DNA of 64,000 nt. Origin: Apoderus coryli (Eukaryota > Arthropoda > Insecta > Coleoptera > Attelabidae). Of this stretch, positions 21,537 to 30,221 are shown piece after piece. The first letter of the stretch is position 1; the number at the start of each line of letters is the position of its first letter. The stretch is from NCBI GenBank assembly GCA_911728435.2, contig OU452209.1:12382869-12446868 (forward strand), in the 5' to 3' direction. The notes under the pieces are model-generated. The model did not search any database. It was not told where the DNA came from and was given only the letters and a program-made list of their open reading frames with translations. Position numbers and translations under genes: made by a program.

Positions 21537-24500
21537 ATGCCTCCTAAAAACGCCAATGAAAACAAAGAATTAATTAAAAAATTAAGAAGTGATAGACAAC
21601 AAATACTATCACAATTGAGTAGATTTGAACAGTTTTTAGACTCTTGCAATGAATCCACAAGTAATATGCGCATTCAAGAAAGATTGAGTAGGTGTGAAGC
21701 ATTGTGGGACCAGTTTAATAAAATTCAATTGGATATAGAATATTACGATGAAAAACCTGAAATAAGTTACAATAACAGGATGCAATTTGAGGATTTGTAT
21801 TTCGAAGTAATTTGTAGATTCAAAGAGTTACTATCAGCAAGTAATTCGACTAATTTAAATACAACTCTTCAAAATTCTGTACAGGGATCTTCATATCCAA
21901 AAGTAAAATTACCACCGCTAGATTTACCATCTTTTAGTGGAAATTATGAAAACTGGGTTAATTTTTATGACACATTTGTGGCTTTAATACACAATGATTC
22001 ACAACTGACTAATGTTCAAAAATTTTATTATCTTCAAAGTTGTCTTAAGGGTGAAGCTGCACAGGTAATTCAATCCATTGAAGTAACAGATTTGAATTAT
22101 AAGATTGCATTTAAATCTTTACAAGAAAGGTATGAAAAACGTAAACTAATTATTAAAAATCATTTGAGATCACTTTTTGAAATTCAACCTATTGTAAAAG
22201 AGTCGCAGTCAGCTTTAAGGAAACTGTTGGATACTATTTTGAAAAATATTAGGGCATTAAAAAGTTTAAAAGAACCGGTAGAGTGTTGGGACACTATATT
22301 AATTTACCTTTTTGTTAATAAATTAGATATAGTAACCAAAAGAGAATGGGAGACAGTTAGTGTAAAAAATGAATCTGTAAAATTGAATGATTTCATTGAA
22401 TTTTTAACGGCTAGATGTCAAGTCTTAGAAAGTTTAGATTCTAATAAATTTAGTCTCAATAATAACACACAGTTAATAGGAAAATTACCTAAATTTGGTT
22501 TTAATAGTAAATCACAAAATAATAATTACACTTCACAATCATTTGCATCAGTTCAAGGCTCGGTTCAAGGTAATCCAAATAATATTTGTAGATATTGTCA
22601 AACTAGTTCACATCCCTTGTATAATTGTGCAAAATTTTTAAGTTTACGAGAGTCAGAACGTGGAAATGAAGTTAAAAAATTGCATTTATGTCTTAATTGT
22701 TTTAAATCAACACATTTAAGTTCAAAATGTCCAATAAGAGGTTGTAGAAAATGTGGAAAACCACATAACACATTATTACACATTGAGCATTCTAACAAAT
22801 TCGTTTCAAACGGCCAATTAAATCAAAATTCTAATGCAATAAATGCTAGTACAAGTAATAGTAATGCAAGTAATGACAATTCAGTCAACAATGTCCCAGA
22901 AGACATATCAATAAGTACACATAGTGCAAAGTGTAGCAACGGAGATGTTTTGTTATCAACAGCATTAGTAACCATGTATGATAGTTCCGGGAATGAACAT
23001 CAAGTCAGAGCATTGTTGGATGGTGGTTCAATGTCTAATTTTATGACCAGTGAATTATGTTCTCGTTTAAATTTGAATCCAAAAAATATTAATATGTCCA
23101 TTGTTGGTATTAATACGTCGATTACAAGGACCTCAAAAATGGTGCAATCTAAAATTAAGTCCACAATTAATTCCTATTCAGTAAATTTACAATTTTTGAT
23201 TTTGGACGAAATTACAAATAATTTACCAACAACTTACTATCAAAAGGAGCTTTTTAATATACCGTCAAATGTAAAGTTAGCGGATTCTACATTTAATATT
23301 CCTGGTAGGATAGATATTTTATTAGGTGCAGGAATTTTTTATGAATTATTAAGTTACGGTCAAATTAAAACTTCAGTTAACATGCCCATATTACAAAACA
23401 CCAAGTTAGGATGGATAATATCTGGAAGCATTCATTTTAATCACAATTTATTAAGTAAAGTCAATGTATTACAAACAGTTTGCAATTTTGTCTCTACAAA
23501 TACAATTCAGAAACAAATGGAAAGGTTTTGGGAATTAGAGGAGGTAAAAACAATAAACTTATATACCAAAGAAGAACAAGAATGCGAAGATTTATTTATA
23601 AAAACTACAAGTAAAATTAAGGATGGACATTTTATAGTAAAATTGTCAACAAAAAATGGTATTGAAGATCTAGGAGAGTCTGAAGAAATAGCGATTAAAA
23701 GATTTTTTAGTATTGAAAGAAAATTAGCTAAAAACCCAGAACTAAAAAAGCAATATATTGAATTCATGCAGGAGTATGAAAAGTTGGGACACATGTCTGA
23801 GATATCATGCAATGACATGCAAGTAAATAGGCCAATATATTATCTACCACATCATCCAGTAATTAAAGAAAATAGTACAACAACCAAATTGCGAGTAGTT
23901 TATGATGCCAGTGCGAAAACTAACAATAATATTAGTTTAAATGATATGCTGAAAACAGGTCCTAGTATTCAAGATGATTTGTTTTCAATTTTAATAAGAT
24001 TTAGAAATCATTTTTGTGTATTTAGTGCTGACATCGAAAAAATGTACAGGCAAGTCTACGTCGATAATGAACAACGAGATCTACAGAGAATTGTTTGGAG
24101 AGTTACCCCTGAAGATGAATTAAAGACATATAAGTTAAATACAGTAACATATGGAACAGCACCTGCAGCATATTTAGCCATTAGATGTTTGCATGAAGCA
24201 ATTAAAGGATACGAACATGTTTATCCAGAAGCATGTAGAATAATATTAAAGGACTTTTACGTCGATGATTTGCTTTCTGGTGCCAGTTCAGTAGCAGAAG
24301 CTAAAAGACTAAAACATGAAATCTCAGAAATATTAACCAATTCGGGTTTTATATTGAGAAAATGGATATCTAATATGAAGGAAGTTCTTGACGATGAAAC
24401 AAGTAAGTCCATGACAGTAAAACAATATTTAGCAGATGACCAAGGAATTAATAAAACTTTAGGATTAATCTGGAATACGCAGGAAGATATCTTGCAGTAT

Positions 24501-25448
24501 ATAGTAACCGTAGAAAGTCATGTCAAACCAACAAAAAGAAACATATTATCATTAATCGCAAAGGTATTTGATCCTTTAGGTTTAATCGGGCCAATTACAG
24601 CCAATGCTAAAATTATTATGCAAAAATTATGGTCAGAAAAGTTAGATTGGGATGCTGAAATATCAGATAATTTATGTACAGTGTGGACACAGTTTTACAA
24701 ACAATTAAATATTTTAAATAATTTAAAGATTCCTAGATCAGTAATTATTAATGAACCAGTTAAAATTGAAATTCATGCTTTTTGTGACGCGTCGACAAAG
24801 GCATACGGAGCATGTTTATACGTCAGATCTATCAATCAAAGTGGTAGTATATGTACAAATTTATTATGTTCTAAATCAAAAGTAGCTCCAATGAAAACCT
24901 TAACCTTACCCAGGTTAGAGTTATGCGGTGCGTTATTATTATCAAGATTAGTTACCAAAACATTACAGGCAATGAGTATGGAGAATGTGGACATATTTTG
25001 CTGGACAGATTCTACCATAGTTCTCTCGTGGTTAAATGCGGAACCGTCATGTTGGAGCGTTTTTGTTTCACATCGAGTAGCGGAAATTCAGCAAAATATA
25101 AAATTACAGTGGAATCATATAAACGGTGTTGAAAATCCTGCTGATTTTGTATCGAGAGGATGTAATGCAGAAGAAATTATAAATTTGGATCTTTGGTGGA
25201 ATGGACCGACATGGTTAAATTTAGAGAAAAATCATTGGCCTGTAAGAACAATAAATGAAGTTAATTTAAATGAATTACCAGAAAGAAGAGTAAATAAACA
25301 AGTATTAATCACAGTAATAAATACTGATCAAACAATTTTTGAAAAATTTTCTAGCTTTAAAAAATTGAGACGAGTAATAGCTTATTGTTTACGTTTTGCT
25401 CAAAATTGTAGTTCTCATAAAAACAACAAGTTAAGTGGAAACTTATAA
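21537..25448 (+). CDS. gag-pol: Bel/Pao gag-pol polyprotein: gag, protease, RT, RNase H (ends at an in-frame stop)
   Basis: The 1303-codon frame starts at the ATG at 21537; upstream in-frame sequence back to 21480 has no ATG. Domains in order: a Gag domain (DUF1759-like) at about 120-270 with LDLPSFSGNYENW; CCHC knuckles at 351-364 and 385-398 and a third CxxCx3H motif from 404; an A17-type aspartic protease with LLDGGS (Asp495); reverse transcriptase with RVVYDAS, FSADIEKMY (Asp832) and YVDD (908-911); RNase H with FCDAS (Asp1084), LPRLEL (Glu1128), WTDST (Asp1158) and PADFVSRG. The protease has Asp-Gly-Gly where the family normally has Asp-Ser/Thr-Gly. A possible 61-nt intron (GTGAGT at 21407 to AG at 21467) lies in the leader. 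The frame ends at TAA 25446-25448, before integrase. Confidence 0.95.
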   Translation: MPPKNANENKELIKKLRSDRQQILSQLSRFEQFLDSCNESTSNMRIQERLSRCEALWDQFNKIQLDIEYYDEKPEISYNNRMQFEDLYFEVICRFKELLSASNSTNLNTTLQNSVQGSSYPKVKLPPLDLPSFSGNYENWVNFYDTFVALIHNDSQLTNVQKFYYLQSCLKGEAAQVIQSIEVTDLNYKIAFKSLQERYEKRKLIIKNHLRSLFEIQPIVKESQSALRKLLDTILKNIRALKSLKEPVECWDTILIYLFVNKLDIVTKREWETVSVKNESVKLNDFIEFLTARCQVLESLDSNKFSLNNNTQLIGKLPKFGFNSKSQNNNYTSQSFASVQGSVQGNPNNICRYCQTSSHPLYNCAKFLSLRESERGNEVKKLHLCLNCFKSTHLSSKCPIRGCRKCGKPHNTLLHIEHSNKFVSNGQLNQNSNAINASTSNSNASNDNSVNNVPEDISISTHSAKCSNGDVLLSTALVTMYDSSGNEHQVRALLDGGSMSNFMTSELCSRLNLNPKNINMSIVGINTSITRTSKMVQSKIKSTINSYSVNLQFLILDEITNNLPTTYYQKELFNIPSNVKLADSTFNIPGRIDILLGAGIFYELLSYGQIKTSVNMPILQNTKLGWIISGSIHFNHNLLSKVNVLQTVCNFVSTNTIQKQMERFWELEEVKTINLYTKEEQECEDLFIKTTSKIKDGHFIVKLSTKNGIEDLGESEEIAIKRFFSIERKLAKNPELKKQYIEFMQEYEKLGHMSEISCNDMQVNRPIYYLPHHPVIKENSTTTKLRVVYDASAKTNNNISLNDMLKTGPSIQDDLFSILIRFRNHFCVFSADIEKMYRQVYVDNEQRDLQRIVWRVTPEDELKTYKLNTVTYGTAPAAYLAIRCLHEAIKGYEHVYPEACRIILKDFYVDDLLSGASSVAEAKRLKHEISEILTNSGFILRKWISNMKEVLDDETSKSMTVKQYLADDQGINKTLGLIWNTQEDILQYIVTVESHVKPTKRNILSLIAKVFDPLGLIGPITANAKIIMQKLWSEKLDWDAEISDNLCTVWTQFYKQLNILNNLKIPRSVIINEPVKIEIHAFCDASTKAYGACLYVRSINQSGSICTNLLCSKSKVAPMKTLTLPRLELCGALLLSRLVTKTLQAMSMENVDIFCWTDSTIVLSWLNAEPSCWSVFVSHRVAEIQQNIKLQWNHINGVENPADFVSRGCNAEEIINLDLWWNGPTWLNLEKNHWPVRTINEVNLNELPERRVNKQVLITVINTDQTIFEKFSSFKKLRRVIAYCLRFAQNCSSHKNNKLSGNL

Positions 25449-26825
25449 GTTAAAGAGTTGGATGAATCACTAACACATTTAGTAAAGCTCGCTCAAAGTA
25501 AGGATTTTAGTTCAGAAATTAAAGACATTAGTTCAAATAAGCATATTTCAAGTAAAAGTAAGATATTATCATTAAATCCTTTTCTAGATAATAATGGACT
25601 TTTAAGAGTAGGTGGAAGAATTAAAAACTCTAGTATTAATTATAATCAAAAACATCAATTAATTTTATCGAAAGATCATATTCTTAGTAAACTTATTATT
25701 ATGCACAAACACAAGCAGAATTTACATATGGGAGCACAGTCGCTTCTTGCAACTCTTAGAGATCAGTTTTGGATACTTGGGGGAATTAATACTATCAAAG
25801 GGGTTCTGAGATCATGTATAGTATGTTTCAAAGTAAAACCGCGAATTTTAAATGCACTTATGGGTGAACTTCCTGAATGCAGAGTTACACCGTCAATACC
25901 ATTTTACAATACTGGCGTAGATTACGCTGGACCATTTTCTATTAAGTCTTCAAAATTAAGAAACAGTAAAATTTTGAAAGCATATTTGTGCATCTTTGTG
26001 TGTCTAGTTACTAAAGCGGTACATCTGGAAGTAGTATCTGATCTAACTACAGAATCTTTTTTAAACGCGCTCAAGAGATTCATTTCACGCAGGGGCAAGT
26101 GTCATGCAATTTTGTCAGACAATGGCACAAACTTTGTTGGTGCAAGTAACATACTGAAAGAATTGTCAAAGCTACTCAATAGTAATGAATTTAAAAACAA
26201 AGTTTTCAATTTTTTGGCAGAGGATGGAATTACTTGGAAATTTATACCTCCCAAATCGCCTCATTTTGGTGGATTATGGGAATCACATGTTAAAATAGCA
26301 AAATATTTTCTAAAACGAATAGTAGGCAATTCTATTCTAACTTTTGAGGAGCTTACAACAGTTTTCACTCAAGTTGAGGCATGTATGAACTCCCGTCCAT
26401 TAAGTCCTTTATCCAGCGATCCTTTAGACCTAAACCCATTAACCCCTGGACATTTTTTAATTGGACAATCGCTAATAGCTTTGCCAGAGGAAAATTTATT
26501 GACAGTAAAAGAAAATAGACTTAATCGATATCAATATATGAGTCGGTTAATTCAGGACTTTTGGAAGCGTTGGTACAAAGAGTGTCTTAACGAAATGACT
26601 AAACGTGTAAAGTGGAAAATTAACAAATCACCAGTTAAAGTGGGTGATATGGTTATTGTTAAGGAGGATAACCTCCCACCTTTAAAATGGTGCTTAGGAC
26701 GCATTGTAAAAATATTTCCTGGCTCTGATGCCATAGTTCGTGTAGTGGAAATTAAAACAGCAAGTGGTAATATTAAGCGCCCTATTAGTAAAATATGTGT
26801 ATTGCCTTCATCTGAAGAACAATGA
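25449..26825 (+). CDS. Bel/Pao integrase region, same frame downstream of the stop
   Basis: The same frame resumes directly after the TAA and runs 458 codons to a stop at 26823-26825. It holds the end of the RNase H-integrase linker, an H2C2 zinc-binding domain (HKHKQNLHMG ... CIVC), the integrase core with the catalytic triad in GVDYAGPF, LSDNGTNF and GGLWESHVK, and a C-terminal DUF5641-like domain (GHFLIGQSL ... QDFWKRWYKE ... GDMVIVKEDNLPPLKW). All catalytic residues are present. There is no ATG at the start of this segment, so it is presumably made only as part of the polyprotein. With the stop in place this copy would need read-through or another copy's integrase to move. Confidence 0.93.
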   Translation, partial: VKELDESLTHLVKLAQSKDFSSEIKDISSNKHISSKSKILSLNPFLDNNGLLRVGGRIKNSSINYNQKHQLILSKDHILSKLIIMHKHKQNLHMGAQSLLATLRDQFWILGGINTIKGVLRSCIVCFKVKPRILNALMGELPECRVTPSIPFYNTGVDYAGPFSIKSSKLRNSKILKAYLCIFVCLVTKAVHLEVVSDLTTESFLNALKRFISRRGKCHAILSDNGTNFVGASNILKELSKLLNSNEFKNKVFNFLAEDGITWKFIPPKSPHFGGLWESHVKIAKYFLKRIVGNSILTFEELTTVFTQVEACMNSRPLSPLSSDPLDLNPLTPGHFLIGQSLIALPEENLLTVKENRLNRYQYMSRLIQDFWKRWYKECLNEMTKRVKWKINKSPVKVGDMVIVKEDNLPPLKWCLGRIVKIFPGSDAIVRVVEIKTASGNIKRPISKICVLPSSEEQ

Positions 26826-27065
26826 ATTTGTTTAGCTTTTAATACATATATATTGTCATTCTGTAGGTTTAAGTATTTTGTATATTATGTTTAGTTCAGT
26901 AAGTTAAGTTTGTCAATAAATAGGTTCAATTTAAGTAGGTATATTCATGTATTTGAGAATTTCATTTTATATCTTTTAATATTTTTATATTTATGTATGT
27001 AATTGATTAGTAACATCAATGCTCATGTTCAACTATAAGTATTTGTTGAAAGTATGGATACTTTC
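26826..27065 (+). other. Bel/Pao 3' untranslated segment
   Basis: About 240 bp of AT-rich sequence between the integrase stop and the polypurine tract. No env-like open frame is present. Confidence 0.7.
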
Positions 27066-27078
27066 AAGGGGGCCGGTA
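27066..27078 (+). promoter_or_regulatory. Polypurine tract
   Basis: AAGGGGGCCGGTA lies directly before the 3' LTR and is G-rich in an AT-rich element, fitting the plus-strand priming site. Its exact left edge is uncertain. Confidence 0.7.
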
Positions 27079-27324
27079 TGTTCAGTTATTTATTTACGTT
27101 TGGTACCCACTGTATCATTGGGTTATTCCATTTTTTCTTATTACCACCGAACACCCCTTACAGATTAATTTATCAGTAGTAGTGTAGTAGTCGTAAGAAA
27201 GCAGTGAGTAAGTTTAGTTGTTTCTTTTTAATAAAATAGTAAAAATTCAATAGTGTTTTATTATCATAGTATCAAATGCGAGAAGTACAATACAAACTCA
27301 TTTTGTGCAGTTAACACAAAAACA
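27079..27324 (+). repeat. Bel/Pao 3' LTR
   Basis: 246 bp, TG...CA, identical to the 5' LTR as far as I can compare by eye. AATAAA lies at 27230-27235. Confidence 0.95.
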
Positions 27325-27329
27325 GATAA
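27325..27329. repeat. Target-site duplication GATAA, right copy
   Basis: Second copy of the 5-bp duplication flanking the Bel/Pao element. Confidence 0.9.
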
Positions 27330-27344
27330 TTTGTTGGCTTATTA

Positions 27345-27580
27345 GTTTCCCTTGGTACCAAAATGTCTGGGTATCCAAACAAGGAAAACTCTGTTATTCT
27401 TGATAAGCTCGTTAAGTCCTCTTAAGTATTCCCAGACAATTTTTGAGCTGATGACATATGAACTCAACGCTAATATGGTCGTCTGTCTATCAGACGGGAT
27501 CCCAAAGTCTCACTACCGATAGTTTCTGTCGAGGTTAAATTGTATACGCATCTACCGGTTGCGTGAATTTCTGAGTGTTT
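27345..27580 (-). pseudogene. LINE RNase H-domain relic, part 1
   Basis: The minus strand reads ILALSSYVISSKIVWEYL and then NNRVFLVWIPRHFGTKGN before a stop. This is the C-terminal RNase H domain found in some LINE ORF2 proteins (SDSQAAxxAL ... VxLxWVPGHxGxxGNE); here the usual PGH is PRH. The sequence continues on the far side of the Bel/Pao insertion at 20250-20613. Its 5' side is cut at about 27590, where a mariner fragment begins. Confidence 0.8.
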
Positions 27581-27595
27581 GATTTGGTGCCAGGA

Positions 27596-28205
27596 TCATG
27601 TCCGTTTATTGGATTTGGAGCCGTCTATCAATTGATTTGATGGTGTTTTCTTTAAGGTTGTTAATGTTTTTTTGAGCGATTCATAAATTGTGTGGGATCC
27701 AACGTGAACAAATTTTTTGACAGTCAAATGTTTATGCAATATTGAATGTATGCTGGTCCCACTAATGCCTAAGGTTATGTCAATCTCTTGATAGGTCACA
27801 TGACGATCTTGCAATATCAGTTCTCGCACAGCATCAGTGGTTTTCGGAACAACAACTGATTTTGGACAACCTTCACGAAATTCGTCTTGGAGTGAACGAC
27901 GACCAGGATTGAATTCACCATACCATCGATAAACACTGATCCTTGATGGAGCTTCATCGCCAAAATTTGAATTAAGTTCATCCATGCACTGTTGCTGTGT
28001 TAATCCACGTCGAAACTTGTAAAAAATAATCGCACGAAAATGGTTACGATTTAATTCTATTTTGGGGCCGAGATGAATCTTTTAAGTTACTGACAACAAC
28101 ACAAATAGCGCTCATATGTCAAAACGTTCTGAGTACGTATAACCTCAAAAATGTCCAACTTTACGATAGAGCTGTCAGTTGCCAGATTGCACCACCAGGG
28201 TTCGG
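27596..28205 (-). pseudogene. Truncated mariner transposon: 5' end and N-terminal transposase half
   Basis: The minus-strand frame reads ELNRNHFRAIIFYKFRRG, LTQQQCMDELNSNFGDEAPS, VYRWYGEFNPGRRSLQDEF, AVRELILQDRHVTYQEIDI, then GISGTSIHSILHKHLTVKK. This is the paired helix-turn-helix DNA-binding half of a mariner transposase (usual length near 345 residues). The codon where the start is expected (28058-28060) is ATA, so the start looks lost. A frameshift follows KKFVHVG, and the fragment ends at 27596, fused to LINE sequence; the catalytic DDD half is gone. Upstream, to about 28205, lies mariner-like 5' sequence ending in GCACCACCAGGG, probably the terminal repeat. Confidence 0.9.
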
Positions 28206-29117
28206 TTTAATGTCGAAGGATGACAGCTGAATTCTTTACATTTCATCATTTGACAGCCAATTTACTTCCTAACCTCAAATTTGCCCACTCTTTATATTCT
28301 TCAAGGGAAACGAAAATGACTCAAAACGGCATACACAGAGTTAAAATAATTTAATATTTATATTTCTAGACATAAATGCTAATACAACGAGATAATAATC
28401 TGCAGAAATCACGGCTCAGCAAAAATACTTTATATTTTGCTGCGTTGCATCTTCTTTTTTCTCCTGCCACTTAATACAAAATGAAATATTTCTATTGTAC
28501 GTACGAAAAATGGAATAAAACGGAAAAAACAGTTTCTACAATGGCAATACTTTATACTACCGCAAACGGAATTGCGAAACTGTTTTCTTATCGACTGGTC
28601 AGCCTATATTTTGATTTTTATGGTTCGTTCTCAGGATAGCCGTAGATATTGATTTGGCATTTAATGTCAGACGCAAGTGGTGCGGTTGTCGAAATATTTG
28701 AAATAAGAAAAAAAGTATGGAAGTATAACTTTATGGCATGGTTCTTTCATTTTGGTAATAGATTTTGTACGGGCTGCTAAATGGAATTGATTATCCTTAT
28801 GGTAATATGGGTTTTTGTAATCAATTAGTTAAATTTTGTTAAATCTAATTGTCTCGTTGAATTTTATTTTTATTAGTAAATAATAGTAATATTTTTTAAG
28901 TACATGCACTAAATTATGTAATGAAGAACTGGACGCATGCTACTTGGCAAACATGTAGACCTTTACGGTGTCATTGAAACTTACATAGCAAAAGGCAAAA
29001 CATAAAATCTAAAACATACAAATTTTACACTGACACTTTTACCATTGATACATTCAGATAATAGCAACTTGCACAACATACAATCCGTAAATTAACAAAC
29101 TATTCTTTACAGTTATA
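28206..29117. other. Unassigned stretch
   Basis: No recognised gene. Composition is mixed and no long frame is present. Confidence 0.35.
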
Positions 29118-29575
29118 AAAACAATTTATAATTCAATGTTTTTCAAAATTTTCCAAAAGAAAATTGTGTCTTCTATCTGTAACAATATGTTTAAAAATGG
29201 AAAAAATTCGCTCAACATTACAAAGTTATCGGACAGTATTTTAGTTTTAATTAATTAATTAAAAATTCTAATTTATACAAATCCAGTTCTCTTTCTAAAT
29301 TTGTGAAATTGCCTATAAAAACTTCTGAAATATTTCTTATGATTTTGAAGGCTGTGTCATTTTATATTACTGACATACATTTGTTTTATAACCGCAGCCC
29401 CAACAGTACCTGAAACTTTTTTACAATCTACCTCAAATTCATTTATTAAAGCCACTGAATCTGTCAAAGAAACAATGTCGTGAGTGCTATAGGTACAAAA
29501 GAATAATTTGTTTTTATATATATCTATTAAATTTTCTTTCACTGTTGGGTTAGAAAAAAAAGGGTTTTGCATTTA
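29118..29575 (-). pseudogene. hAT-type transposase C-terminal relic
   Basis: Three minus-strand blocks in different frames line up with the C-terminus of insect hAT-like transposases: INEFEVDCKKVSGTVGAAVI (about 29400-29460), AFKIIRNISEVFIGNFTNL and ELDLYKLEFLIN (about 29270-29360), and CNVERIFSIFKHIVTDRRHN then LLENFEKH (about 29125-29210). The last is the typical dimerisation motif (VERSFSxxKxILxDRRHxxxxENLEKH). Frameshifts separate the blocks. The catalytic part further upstream is not recognised, although unassigned minus-strand sequence to 29760 may belong to it. Confidence 0.7.
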
Positions 29576-30009
29576 TTTTTGCACAAAACAGACAAAAAAT
29601 GCATTGTGCATTTTCTCCGCTCTTTATTAATGCCGAACTCGACGTATGCTGCTTGGCATGACATCAGGACTTGGTCGAAAGGAAACAGAAAAAAACAGTA
29701 TTGAGGTAATATTTTTTTATCGAGTTTTTTATTAAAATATACCACATAAACCAAATCGGCAACAAACTTACTAATTATTCTACATTAAATTTCAAGTGAT
29801 AATCCATAAGAATATTCCACAGTTTGTAGAGTTAAACTTGTTTTTTTTAACAACCGTCCATTTTACAGCGGACAGAATTTTTGAGATTTCCTGCCACTGC
29901 TAAAACCGTCGAATGAGCACTCATCGTCAAACATATAGGTACCCAGCAAACCTTAAATTAATTAGATTAAAATTAAAACATTATTTTGAAACATGAATAA
30001 AAATAACTC
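29576..30009. other. Unassigned stretch
   Basis: It may contain further decayed hAT sequence on the minus strand, but no motif is clear enough to call. Confidence 0.3.
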
Positions 30010-30216
30010 TCTGCTTTTTTCCATGATTTTTGATTCCTTTGCTGCAGCAGTCGTCTTCTAATTACACTTAAGTGCATTTCAAATTCAGGATCTGAATCTT
30101 CGTCACTGGATAATTCAAAATCATCAGACAGTTCAGGTCGTTTCTGTTCTCCATAGTCACTTTCAGGCTCATTTTCGTTATCGGATAACCCTTCAAATTC
30201 AGATAAATCTGCTTCT
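30010..30216 (-). pseudogene. Acidic coding fragment interrupted by the neighbouring transposon
   Basis: The minus strand encodes about 68 open codons rich in Asp/Glu/Ser (LEADLSEFEGLSDNENEPE ... DDFELSSDEDSDPEFEMHLS) followed by a basic stretch (IRRRLLQQRNQKSWKKAE). Such acidic leaders occur at the start of some DNA-transposon proteins, including piggyBac-like ones, but I cannot assign the family. The DUF7869-type element begins at 30222, and on its other side (31960-31998) a short readable minus-strand piece, LHPEKRDNRLLQ, could be the other half. That link is inference. Confidence 0.35.
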
Positions 30217-30221
30217 AGCTA

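Larger units (their letters stand above)
20614..27324 (+). mobile_element. Complete Bel/Pao LTR retrotransposon, 6711 bp
   Basis: The element has two 246-bp LTRs (20614-20859 and 27079-27324), each TG...CA, which appear identical by eye, and a perfect 5-bp target duplication. Order: LTR, primer-binding site, ~0.68 kb leader, gag, protease, reverse transcriptase, RNase H, integrase, polypurine tract, LTR. One long frame encodes everything (21537-26825), broken only by a TAA at 25446-25448. No env-like gene follows integrase. Matching LTRs mean a very recent insertion. It sits inside an older LINE relic read on the minus strand. This is the only near-intact mobile element in the window. Confidence 0.97.

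Noticed and set aside
24836..25132. Alternative frames within the Bel/Pao pol region
   Set aside because: They overlap RNase H, which has all its catalytic motifs in the main frame; shadows.
25458..26825. Integrase as an independent gene with its own start
   Set aside because: No ATG at its start; the frame continues directly from upstream, so it is the rest of the polyprotein after a stop.
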